Below, piece by piece: positions 42,374-53,371 of a DNA stretch of 62,368 nt. Within the stretch, counting starts at the first letter, position 1. The number at the start of each line of letters is the position of its first letter. The translations under genes and the position numbers were made by a program. The notes under the pieces were generated by a model. It worked only from the letters and a program-made list of their open reading frames with translations. It was not told the origin of the DNA and did no database searches. This stretch comes from Globisporangium splendens (Eukaryota; Oomycota; Peronosporomycetes; Pythiales; Pythiaceae): contig VFIW01000171.1 in NCBI GenBank assembly GCA_006386115.1, positions 1-62,368 of the forward strand, read 5' to 3'.

Positions 42374-45300
42374 ATGATGAACATGGAGCAACCAAAGGAG
42401 GGGGCTGCGCGGAAGGAAGCTCCGGACGGAGTTTCCACGAAGACCGCCATCACGCTGCGGAGTGGGCGGGCGCAAGGCGACGCAGAGATGGCAGTACGAG
42501 CGTCACAGCACGGGAAAGGGGGAGCCCCAGATCCTGTGCGCACGAACGATAAGGACCAATTAAAAGCTGGAGGACAAGACAAGTCTGGGGCCATTGAGGA
42601 AGGCACGACGCCAACACGTGCGGAAGGCTCTCGAAAAGAAGCGTCGACGGAGACTGCACCAGTGGAGAGATACGAAGCCCTCGCCGCGAAGTTGCGTGTG
42701 TCACCAAACGCGGTCAACAGAGTGGAGATTGAACACGAAGTGCGGTTAATGTTCACAGCTCTTTACAACGGGATGCGGATTCTGGAGAAACCAAAAAAGG
42801 CGAACGACAATTACCCAACACTCAACGGAGAAGAAGCGGACGCGCTGGTGGACCTATTCCGTCTACTGGCAATTGAAAAGGGAAAATCCTTTCCGGAGTG
42901 GAAGCGGACGATCCAAGATCTATGCAAGGATATGCACCGGTCGTCGTGGACAGTGGTAGCGCTTATCCAAAAGAGAATTGACCAGAACAGGCTCGCAGCA
43001 GAAACCAAGGCTTCGCCATGGGGTTCGCAAACGAGCACCAGCACTCAAACAAACGTCAAAGAGCAAGGTACCCAGCCCTTCATTTTCAAATCGAACAAAT
43101 ACTCGGAGGAGGAACAACGCAACATGATCCAACACTGCAAGCAAAAGTTCGAGTACTCAGTGACCCTGCGCCAGCCGACAACGATGGAATGGGATATCAT
43201 GCTAGCGATCGTGGAAGGCGAACTCCTGATTCGACACTTGCCTCAATTCCTTCGACGAGTATGTGATGGGGACACCCTCTTCCGTTTCCAGAACACCATC
43301 GCGGCTCAGGTGGAAGGAGAGCTGGTCGGCAAATTATCGGATGCAACACGAGTCTACAAAGATCATCAGTCGACCGGACGAATCGTGGAAGCCATCTTGC
43401 AAGCAGCGAGATTCCGCAATGACGGCAAAATGGAAGAGACAATGGCGATGCTGAGAGACCTCAAAGCTGCGGAATATAATGACAGCACTCACTCTCTCCA
43501 CTTCTATTTCTTTGACAGGAGCACAGCGGCGAAATGGGACAAAATGACGATCCCCTTCCGACGCCAATTGGTGCATCTCATATCCGCGCACCCGACGGAG
43601 ACAACCGGAGAGCGAGCGGAGGCAGACAGCGTGTGGAACAGGCAATTGGGAGCGGACGGGCTACAGAATGCAGAATCGAGATCCAGGTACAAAATTCAAC
43701 TATTGAACTCTGCTCGCTCAATGAATATGTCCCTGTTTTTAGAATACTTGAAGTAGACGACAGGCAAGCGATTCTACGCCTACCCACTCGATAAATACGG
43801 TCCAATATCCCACCAATCGCAGTGGTGGGAGGTACTCTTTGAAGAGGAATCATGTCCAAAAGCGCTTATCGATGTCAGACGAATTATTTGGCGAGGGCGA
43901 ACGATCATCCTGCACCACGCATCCAAGTACAGAATGGCTCCTTGTTTAATCTGTGGAGCAGCGGGACATTTCGCGCGAGCGTGTAAGGCAACGGAACATG
44001 AACTAAAAACTAACAACTGTATTCACGCAGACGATGAGATCGTGAGCAAACTCCCGAGAAAGCCAGCCACTTTCACCAGTGCAGCGGAAATTAAGGAGTC
44101 TGTCTCAGACGGCATTGACAAAAAGAAACAGCCATCTCAACCCGCAGAAGAGAATCCTCACGCCAGTGGGGAAAACCAGCCGAGCGAGAACATGAATCCC
44201 GTGACGCCTGATGAGACAAACACGTCCAACTCACAACCGAACTCCAACCCAAATAATCTAACAAAAAATGTGTCGTTTACAGTGAAAACAGGAATTTCAG
44301 GACAACAAACCAGCAATCTCAAAGAACAGGCGAAGACGAAACCAAACGGTGGAGCAGGGAACACAAAAGGACCCGCGTCAAAGGCAAGCCAGAAAAATGG
44401 ACCAAGACAAATTTCCAAGGATGACATCCGGTGGGCAAAAGAGCTGATGCGCTTCCGACGAGATATGGACGAGTTAATGAAGGTGCACGTGGAACGACAA
44501 ACCGAGCTCAACCCGAATCGTAACGACATCATGGACTGGGATGGGGAGTACACGATTCAAGACGTGATGGACGCCAACGGACTTGCAGAAGCAACAACAC
44601 CACCTACCGGAAATTGCCAATTTTATGCAGTGGCGGAAGCGATGCTCCAAATCGTGCATGACAACATGGCCAATGAGAAGCTGCTCGAGGCCACGGCGAG
44701 CAGAATCAAGCAAAGCATGAACGCGGCAGCACGGCTCAACTTCGATCTCGAATTTCCTGAAGGAACTCATTTGGGAATACTCGAAGCACTGGGGAGAGGG
44801 GATCGGAAAATGAGCCCAAAAGAAAGGAGAGCAGATGTTCTCGACTATTTCAGCGATATCGCAAGCAGCTCCTCCAGCCGATCTTCCACGCTGCCAGGAT
44901 CCCTGTGGGGTGGACCGGAGTCCTTGCGTATGGCTGCCAAGGCTTTGCAGAGAAAAATCTTCGTGCTGATCGAGACAACGTACGGAGACCGCAAGGGCTT
45001 CGCAATTTACAAGCCGCAATCCAGAGTCCATGGAGGCGGCCAGTTTTTGTCAGCCAAAGAATATGCGTGCACAGGGAAGCAATGGGAAGACGAGCTCCGT
45101 CAAGACAGAAACGAAGCAGCGGCCACGAGCAGTCCGCTACCAATTGTGATGAAATTCGCAAACGAACACTACAACAGTCTGCACTTCAGAACCCTGATCG
45201 ACCCAACGCCACTGGCGAATATGACGAGCTCATCACTAGCGAAGCATCTCCAAGGATCCGTGAGGAGCAAGACGGAGTTCAAGACGGACCGATCTGGTCG

Positions 45301-46297
45301 ATTCGATTCCGAACGAGAAACAGACGATTCGATGGAGGACAGCGACAATTCCAGTTTGGGAGAGTCAGTGTGGACTCCATCGCTGGACGAGCGAGAAAAG
45401 TTCGAGCCAAACCAGCTCAGCGGACAACACGGCTGGTCGTTCGCATCGCAGGAGAATCAGCTTGTGGTATATCACTCGCCCACAATCGAGTTACCTCAAC
45501 AACCCAGGAAGCGAGAGAGAAACGAACCCCTGATGCTCACAGCAATAGATGGTGACGCCGCGATAAACTTGAACAGCCCCAATGTCCCCCTCAAGAAAAC
45601 CAAAACGCTCTCGAGACGTTTGGCGATCGAAGGAGACTCCATGCAGAAACGCAGAGACCTTGAGCGCACGCTGCAGGAGCATTGGGAAGGGTTCCAGGAA
45701 CAATGGAAGCAAGAATCCAAGTGTCCCTTTCCTCTGCTCTCGTCCAATCGTGATGTATGGACGCAGGCAGCTCTCAATGAGTGGGAGCGAATTCTAGCGA
45801 TGTTGAAGACGTCGCCAGGGCCGCATCACGTACTGAATCATCTCAGCGGGCCAACGCTAGTGGACTTGACGCAAGTTCTGCGCGAACAGGTGATTGAGGA
45901 AGGGCTCAAACGTCTTGTACACCGCACCGATCAGGCAGAAACCAGGGTATGGATCACAGGTTGGTTTGACAGGATTGCAACGGCAACCACGAAGCAACAA
46001 CGGGCCGTACTACTCAACTCCAAGGAAGACTGGTTGACGCTTGGAAAAATGAAGTACGGTGGGCTCGAAGTTCTGCGACTTTGTCACCCGACCCAGCTAG
46101 AGAAGCTCAGCCGCTACATCATCTGCACAGTGGTGTATGAGGAGGAGCTGCAGACGTTCAGGTCCAGTGACGCCGAAGACCCAGACATCCTGTACGAGGC
46201 GATTGAAGACTTCTGTGCGATGTTGAAGCAAACCAGAGAACTCAAAGCAGCCTTCAAGAGTGGAGAGGAGCTCAGCGAATGGTCAGCTCTTCGGTGA
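42374..46297 (+). pseudogene. LINE ORF1: gag-like protein with CCHC knuckle and OTU-type cysteine protease domain
   Basis: One reading frame from 42374 to 46297 with a single in-frame TAG at 43754-43756. Before the stop is a 460-residue helical gag-like region. After it the frame continues as YAYPLDKYGPISHQSQWWEV into the CCHC knuckle CLICGAAGHFARAC (about 43943-43984). Further on is an OTU-like domain: TGNCQFYAVAEAM (Cys codon 44615), SLWGGPESLRMAAKALQRK, IFVLIE, and FANEHYNSLHF (His codon 45167). These are the usual positions of the OTU nucleophile and histidine. OTU proteases cut ubiquitin-like modifiers; in a retroelement the target is unknown. The C-terminal 350 residues are unassigned. 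Without the TAG the protein would have about 1,307 residues. Confidence 0.82.
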
Positions 46298-46399
46298 TCA
46301 TGGCTCAAGTCACCATGGAAGTGGACTCGGTCGAGCCTTCAAGGTACTAAAGGCGCGACACCAACAGGTAACCAAGGTGGCAGTAGCCCAGGCACAGAA

Positions 46400-49300
46400 A
46401 TGTACGCCGCGCTACATGCCCTCAAGAATGCATTTTACAAAAACCAAAAAAAGGAAAAAAGACCATGTCCAAACACGCTACGGGTATTAACTCAGAACGT
46501 GTGCGGATTCAAAAAGAAAGAACGAACAAAATGGTTAGAGGATCTCAAGGGGGCACTAACCGCAGAAAAGTATGATATCATTTATTTACAGGAGACGAGG
46601 ATCACCACAGCCAAAGAAGAAAGCAGACTCCGACATTACTGGAACCGAATATGGGGGTTGCAAACCTGGACGAACCAACGTCCTTTTGGTCCATCCATCC
46701 AGACGCGACCGGCGGAGTTGCAATACTAACAAATCCGAAGACGATTAGCGAAACACAACTGATCGAGGAATCCAAGTGGACAAATCGCACAGTCGCTATC
46801 AAGTCCAAGTGAGTGGTGTGGATTAATGTGTACGCACCCAACAAGAAAGCAGAGCGAGAACACTTCTTCCGACGCCTAAACGAAGAGTTCGGGACTCATC
46901 AAGAAGCAGCAGTGCTCGGAGGAGACTTCAATTGTGTGCTCGACAAGAAACGGGACCGGTACCAAAGAGGAGTTCGGCTACCTGTGCAGTGCGAGAGTGC
47001 AGAACTGAGACGACTAGTGACGGAGTGGAACATTTACGACGCACGGGAGCTAGTGGAGGATCCGGAGTGGCCAGTGCAGAGGGAACCGACGGAGCATTTC
47101 ACATACTGGAGGAAAAACTCAGCCAGTCGACTCGACCGATTCTATATCGCAGGAAACCTGGGCAGCGCCGTGCAATGGGAGGCCATAGAGCTACCCAAGC
47201 GCTACTCGGATCACCAAGCAGTGGTGCTGCATATGAAATGGACGAGTCAACCGCAGAGACCAAGGAGAGTGAACAAGTGCAGGTACCCGATGCGAACCTC
47301 GCGTCCTGACTTGGTGCGGACTGGGGTGCAAAAGGCAATCGTTCACGATCTGGAGCTGATGCAGAGTGAAGGGTCAATCGCGTGGAGCCACCTGGAGCAG
47401 CGTATCATTAAAGCAATACTGAGAGTAAGTCGAGCAGAGAAGCGGCAAGTACGAAGATATCGGCAAAAGTTGGAGGATCAGCAGCACCGACCGGCAAACC
47501 GCACAAGGCGTCAGCAGATCGAAGAACAAGCAAACGCGGCAAGGGAGGCAGCAGAGTTCAAATTCGGTATGTATATGCAAGCAACGCAGGGGGATGTTCG
47601 TCACTTCTTTCGGAGGATCACACACTGGCAGCGGGATCAAACAATTTCGCGATTGGAACCGACCCCCGGAAGGTATCACCCACCAAACGCGAGTCTAGCG
47701 GACATCATGGGGGCAGAATGGCACCAAATCACTGGCCAGAGCCATGCTGCGGTCTCCCCGCAGAAGGCTGAACAGCGATTTGATGCACTAGTGTACATTC
47801 CGGAAACTCGAAAAGTCACGGAAGAGCAAAACCAAGACTTGATGGCACCCATCACTGAAAAGGAAGTACGATAGGCAATCGCGGCTTTACATCGGCATAA
47901 GGCAGGTGGCGTGGAGTGTCTGAACAATGACTTCTACAAGGATTGCGAGGACGTGATGGTCGAAGTTTTGGTGAGGGAATTCAACAACATCCAACGCGGG
48001 GCACCCATGCCACGATCATTCGGTCAAGGAATCGTGATACCGTTGCGCAAGAAAGGAGATTCGCCAAACCCCCTCGATTACAGACCAATCACTCTGCTTA
48101 CGACCACTTACAAGTTGTTTGCAAAAGTCTTGGCAACAAGGCTGCAAGACATCCTTCTGTGGATCATCGGGGAAGCACAGCAAGGCTTCGTACGCGACCG
48201 ACTGATGGAGAACTCGATCCTCATCATGCAAGCCGCGTTGGACAAAGCGTACCACAACAACGGTGAAGGGTTGGATGACGCTCCGGGAATTGCGATGCTT
48301 GACTTCATGAAGGCTTACGACACATTGGACAGAGATTTTCTGTACCTTGTGCTGAGCAAGTTCAGCTTTGGGCGACAATTTGTGGATTTAGTACGTCGAA
48401 TGCACTCGGACACTACAGCGCAGTACCTGGTGAACGGTGAAGTGTCGAGAGAATGGGAGGTCAAGTCGGGAATTCGCCAAGGTTGCCCCCTGGCCCCTCT
48501 CCTGTTTATCGTCGCCGCGGAGATTCTCGCACTGGCAGTTCAGCAAGACCCCCATCTGGATGGTATTCGTGTGACCAGATCCGGAGCAGAACCCCATCTC
48601 ATTTCGACCTTCGTCGACGACTCCGCCGTCTTTTTGAAACAAGGGAAACAGCTGCCTCGACTGATGCAGCTGCTGTCCGAGTTCGGCCAGCAATCAGGTC
48701 TGCACGTGCAACCAACGAAAAGCAGCTACATCTGTCTCAACACAGCAGTAGTCCAGGAACAAAGATGCGGCATTCCAATCCTGAAGCATGGAGAGACGGT
48801 GAGGTACCTTGGCATCCAAATAGGTACCGGGAACATCACGCAAGCTAATTGGGAGGACCGCCTGCAAAAGCTCCGAACCAGATTGATCATCGCGGCCAAA
48901 GTCTCCAACAGTGTGGTGGGGAGAGTGCTTCTACTGAATTCGGTCTTATTGCCGTCGATTCTGTTCACTGCTGGCTACATCAAGCCCCCAGCGAAGGTCG
49001 TGGATCAGCTAGTGAATCTACAAAAGCAGTTTTTGTGGAAATCGACACTCGGCGCAGACGGCACGAGGCACAAGGTGAGTCCTTCCCTGCTCTACTTGCC
49101 AGTCAAGGAAGGAGGCATAGGTCTCTATTCAATACCTCTTGCAATAAAGCGACAAGCGATGCGGCGGACAACTCGGTGGCTTCAGCGAGCGCGAGACAAG
49201 TATACAGAGGCTTGGCATGAACAGGTGCATCGGGACAAAAGTCAAAACTGGGGATGTTGCGCGGTTTCACCCAAAGAGCGAAGCCAGAACGCACAGATAA

Positions 49301-51375
49301 GGCTGTACCAGACAAACAATATTCACCGACTCGGGTGGGAGTATCTCTGTGAAGACCTGGCGGCTACAGAGAGACGCAATCCCGCGTGGAAAGACGATCT
49401 GAAGAAGCAAATGGAGTCCTTGCTACCGACGCTGGACCTCGAGTGGAGATCAGACGGACGTGTAGGTGTGTACTTTGGGAGAAAACCTGAGCAGACGATT
49501 CATCAACTATCGGAAGAGACTCGAGCGTTCTGGCCATCCTTTCAGTGGAACGACAACCCCTGGGTAATCGACAGTCAAGGCGAGCAGTATACAGTCAAAA
49601 CGGTTCCTTTCCTGAAGGAATGCAATTTGGCCAGCTTCAACGTGAGACGGGAGGAAGAGCGAGTGTCCTCCGTGCGGCTACCAACCATGACGGCGACTCT
49701 CACGTTCAAACGAATGATCACCCTGGCGAAAACTCGTAACCAGCATCATTCTATACTCACCGGAGATAGAAATCGATGCAGGCAACCAGTTGAACAGTCA
49801 CCAGGAGCCGTGGAGCAGGAAGCACACCAAACGAGAGTACAAGTGGATCAGTAATGGCATGGGAACCATCATCGCTGTGCCAGTATCGGAGGGGAGCCAC
49901 ACGGACTACATCCAGATGCAACGGCAAGCAAACGGAGTTCTCTGGACAGTGACCGACTGGGCTGGGGATGCTACCTGTCAACAAGACGTGGCAATGATCG
50001 AAGAAGAAATAAAACTGTAGGGTGGACATTCAAACCGCACCCGCTCACGACTCACTGTCCGTGGCTGGTGCATGAACGTACTCCCCCAAACAGTATCCAG
50101 AAGACAATTGACCGAGCACGAACACGGAGGCTGCACAGCAAGTTGTATCAAGGTCTCGGAGGACTCATAGACAAGCTCAACGAAGTCGCGAAAACTGACC
50201 AGTGGTACAGCCATGTGCAGTATCGACTACCAGCAGATCTATGGAAACAACGAGGATGTCTTACGCCGTATCAGATGTGGACGACATACCGGATTTCTAC
50301 GATGCAGCTCAACCTGTTCCATCCGGGAAGGATCGAGTCTTCGGCATGCCCAAGCAATGCCGGATGTGGGGAAACAAAAGAAACTATCTCACACATAGTC
50401 TGGAGTTGCAAGCGAGCACAAGCCGCGTGGACAGCCTTCCTCGGACGATGGATGGGTCGAACATTGACGAATCAAGCACTCAACCTCTTCCTGCCTCAGA
50501 TTGCTAGTCGCACAGCCCCGCTAGGTCAACGATCTTTGCTCCGGGAATTGGAAAAGCACTTCGGGTTCATTACTCCGGAACACTCGACAGCACTACAGAA
50601 ACTTTGGTTTATCGTCACATCAAGCATCCCAGTTTTGCTGTGGAGAACGAGAGTGGAAATAGTGCATGAACGGCAACATCTCACTATTGAAGAAAGTACC
50701 CAGCGAGTGTGGACAGCGTGTGTGATGCAAGTGCGGGCTGTGGCTCATCGGATGAGAACGCTCAAAGGAGAAAAGATCGATGCAACTTGCCTGAGCCAAC
50801 TGCTCAGCGTACTGGAGAGACAAGACCTGTCGCGCCAACTGGAAGCATGGGCGACGGCGCGTTTGTATTTCGATGGAGGTGCACGCGGCAACCCAGGTCC
50901 AGGAGGCAGCGGATGGGCACTCATCTTCCTGAATGAACGCAGCAATCGATGGGAACTCAAAGCATGCGGCTATGCGTACATGGGACCAGAAGTCACGGAC
51001 AATTGGTGCGAATACAGCGCACTGAAAGATGGTCTGGCATACAGTAAACACTACCTACAGCATTATGAAGTCAAGTTGGAAGTCTTCGGAGACAGCCAAA
51101 TGATTATCGCAGCCCAGAACGGGTTCTCTTCTATACGCCAGACCAAGTTGCAGCCACTAGCAGTTCGGGTAAACCAAATCATCGCCAACTTTGCATGGAC
51201 CTCCTGGAATCACACAAAACGAGAACAAAACAAGATGGCCGACCTTCTCGCCAACATAGCAATGAACTCCAAGAGTGCGAAGATACCGACGAATCGCGGG
51301 GAAATGATCAAGTTGTTATGTCCCAAGTCGCAGCTCTACTCGACAATGATATCGGTGCCACACCGTCAAAACTAA
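46400..51375 (+). pseudogene. LINE ORF2: endonuclease, reverse transcriptase, zinc finger and RNase H
   Basis: Domains in order: APE-type endonuclease (LRVLTQNVCGF, IIYLQETRI; later VWINVYAPN, VLGGDFNCVLDKKRDR, RYSDHQAV); reverse transcriptase (IVIPLRKKGD, DYRPITLLTTTYKLFAKVLA, AQQGFVRDR, SGIRQGCPLAPLLF, catalytic FVDD at 48610-48621); zf-RVT-like finger (GCGETKETISHIVWSCKRAQ); RNase H (YFDGGARGNPGPGGSG, Asp codon about 50872; VFGDSQMIIAAQNG; REQNKMADLLAN). The RNase H has the archaeal-like DGGxRGNPG form. Damage: a frameshift near 46650-46700, TGA 46810-46812, TAG 47872-47874, and frameshifts near 49750 and 50005. The RT core and FVDD motif are otherwise intact. Confidence 0.88.
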
Positions 51376-51411
51376 GAAACACCTCACTGTCAGCAGTGTT
51401 AATGAGACTCA

Positions 51412-51452
51412 GGAATTCTTAAACTGTATGTAGACCATAAGTTCAATAGAAT
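51412..51452 (+). repeat. Degenerate second copy of the LINE tail motif
   Basis: GGAATTCTTAAACTGTATGT followed by AGACCATAAGTTCAATAGAA resembles the tail motif at 51481-51510 (GGGAATCTTAAACTCTAAGT, TCAATAGATT) with a short insertion. The 3' region thus holds the recognition-like motif twice. Confidence 0.6.
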
Positions 51453-51467
51453 TACCTTCTCTCTCTC

Positions 51468-51529
51468 ATTTCTCTTCCCCGGGAATCTTAAACTCTAAGT
51501 TCAATAGATTCTTTATCATCATCATCAGT
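51468..51529 (+). repeat. Shared 3' tail, LINE copy
   Basis: Almost identical to 42111-42175 of the SINE-like element and ending in CATCATCATCAGT. It is the probable reverse-transcriptase recognition and priming end. Confidence 0.85.
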
Positions 51530-51544
51530 GTGACACTCCACGCA
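51530..51544 (+). repeat. Target-site duplication, copy 3
   Basis: GTGACACTCCACGCA at the right edge of the LINE, identical to the other two copies. Confidence 0.85.
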
Positions 51545-51640
51545 ATACTCAAGGGATGCATATCGGCTCCTTAACTTTATAACTGATTTCCTCTTTGACT
51601 CCATTAATCCGCATTTTCACTCTCACTCTCACAGAAGGAA

Positions 51641-53194
51641 ATGCAGGTCGCGCGCCATTTCCGCAGCTCCCACCGCCGTGCCGCTCGCGCTCCGCGGACG
51701 TCGCCTTCTTCCTTCCATCGCGCTATGAGCTCCAGCGCAGCACCGAACTCCTCGACAGTGAAAGAGCAGAAGAAAGGGTACGAGGCGTTCGGCTCTTTTC
51801 ACACAGAGTCGCCCGACGCGCTCTTCGCTGGTGCCGCGGCTGCCTTTCCCCCGCCTGTCGGTGCCAAGTTCCCCGCACTGTCGTCTACGCGCCTCGAGTT
51901 AAAGCAATTGGAGTCAGCGGGCAGTGGTGTGTCCAACCGCACGCAGTTTATCGTGGACACCGACACATGGACGTACTTGAACCACGGCGCATTCGGTGGT
52001 GTGACCAAATTTGCGTCGCAAGTCTCATCGGCGTGGCGCGACGTGAGCGACCGACAGCCGCTGCTGTTCAATGATCGACTGCTGTTCCCGTATATCGTGC
52101 AGTCGATTCAAGCGCTCGCGAAGTTTGTCAATGTGCACGACGCGCAGGAGCTCGTGCTGCTGCCGAATGCGACATCGGGGCTGCATGCCGTGCTGCAGTC
52201 GGTCGTCCGCAGCGCTGTTGACGACGATGATGATGCGAGAGATCCGATCGTGTTCTGCTTCAGTACCCGCTACGGTGCGGTACGCAAGATGCTGCAAGCT
52301 ATTGGAGATGAAATGGGTCCGCGCTCGCACCAGCTGCGGATCCATGAAGAGCCATTGTCACTGGAAGAATCCTACGACGACGAGAAAGTGTTGCAGAAGC
52401 TTCGTCTTGCGCTCGAGAAACTGCGGCAGGAGGAGAATGGACGCTGTGTGTTTGTGGTTGTGGACCATATTACGTCCAACACGGGGATCAAACTCCCCGT
52501 GGAAGAGATTGTGGCGCTGTGCCACGCGCAAAACGTTCCTGTTCTCGTGGATGGTGCACATGGGCTTCTCAATTTACCGCTCGACATTGCGGCGATCAAT
52601 GCGGATTACTACGTCGGCAACTGCCACAAATGGTTTTGCTCTCCCAAAGGCGCTGGTTTCCTGCATGTGAATCGCACGAATGGCCTCGACGTCACGCGCT
52701 GCGTTCCTATTTCGCCTCGCATCGTCTCGCACGGCTTTTTCGACGGCTTCCAGAGTGCGTTCATGTGGATCGGGCTACAGGATTACAGTCAGTGGCTCTC
52801 GCTTCCCAAATGCATCGAGTTCTGGGAGCATCACGGCGTGGAAAAGTGTCGAGAATACATGCACTCGTTGGCGCAGGACGCGACCGAGCTGTTGTACACA
52901 ATATGGGACATGCCGGAGGAGCTTGCTCAGGCCAAGGCTTTTCCAATGGATAAGCGTCACGCAATGCGACTTGTGAAGCTCCCGCCTGGCGAGGTATTTG
53001 GTATTGATACGTCCGAGAGCGCGAGGAATACGTCGGCGGATGCGAAGTTCATTCAAGACACGCTGCATCACGAGCACCGAATTGAAGTCCCGATCAAGTG
53101 CGTCGACGAGACGTTGTACGTTCGCATATCGGCGCATCTGTACAACACGCTCGACGACTACAAGCAATTAGCCAAAGCCATCATGCACAAATGA
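51641..53194 (+). CDS. PLP-dependent class-V aminotransferase (isopenicillin-N epimerase-like)
   Basis: 517 residues, one exon. Landmarks are TYLNHGAFGGVTKFASQV, LVLLPNATSGLHAVLQS, VVVDHITSNTGIKLPVEEIV, PVLVDGAHGLLNLPLDI (cofactor-binding Asp) and YYVGNCHKWFCSPKGAGFL, where the Lys after NCH (about residue 330) should hold the PLP. The fold-type-I class V family includes isopenicillin-N epimerase-like and cysteine-desulfurase-like enzymes; the substrate here cannot be told. The first 30 residues are rich in Arg, Ser and Ala without acidic residues (FRSSHRRAARAPRTSPSSFH), suggesting a mitochondrial presequence; a second Met (MSSSAAP) could give a cytosolic form. The gene begins about 100 bases after the LINE, so the insertion sits in or near its promoter. 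Confidence 0.88.
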   Translation: MQVARHFRSSHRRAARAPRTSPSSFHRAMSSSAAPNSSTVKEQKKGYEAFGSFHTESPDALFAGAAAAFPPPVGAKFPALSSTRLELKQLESAGSGVSNRTQFIVDTDTWTYLNHGAFGGVTKFASQVSSAWRDVSDRQPLLFNDRLLFPYIVQSIQALAKFVNVHDAQELVLLPNATSGLHAVLQSVVRSAVDDDDDARDPIVFCFSTRYGAVRKMLQAIGDEMGPRSHQLRIHEEPLSLEESYDDEKVLQKLRLALEKLRQEENGRCVFVVVDHITSNTGIKLPVEEIVALCHAQNVPVLVDGAHGLLNLPLDIAAINADYYVGNCHKWFCSPKGAGFLHVNRTNGLDVTRCVPISPRIVSHGFFDGFQSAFMWIGLQDYSQWLSLPKCIEFWEHHGVEKCREYMHSLAQDATELLYTIWDMPEELAQAKAFPMDKRHAMRLVKLPPGEVFGIDTSESARNTSADAKFIQDTLHHEHRIEVPIKCVDETLYVRISAHLYNTLDDYKQLAKAIMHK

Positions 53195-53371
53195 CAAAGA
53201 CAAAGAAAACGAAATCAATAGAAACACTCTGTGATTCTGAGACGTCGTCCGAATCCTGATACCAATGAATCGACTGTTTTCTGGATTTGTGAAGAGCCGC
53301 TCGTCTGCTGACACGCAAGCACTCGACCAGTGACGCTGCGAGAGATACCAAGCCCATTACCGCGCACTGCG

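Larger units (their letters stand above)
42191..51529 (+). mobile_element. Near full-length LINE (non-LTR retrotransposon), inactivated
   Basis: 9.34 kb between two copies of the 15-bp duplication, with two coding regions in the order gag-CCHC-OTU, then endonuclease-RT-zinc finger-RNase H, and an ATC-repeat 3' end. There is no LTR. A 5' leader of about 180 bases precedes ORF1. Both ORFs carry isolated stops and ORF2 three frameshifts, so this copy cannot move by itself, but nearly all domains remain readable, which argues for a recent insertion. Confidence 0.9.

Noticed and set aside
42191..51529. LTR retrotransposon
   Set aside because: There are no terminal repeats, integrase or aspartic protease. 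The APE-type endonuclease, FVDD reverse transcriptase and ATC-repeat tail mark a LINE.
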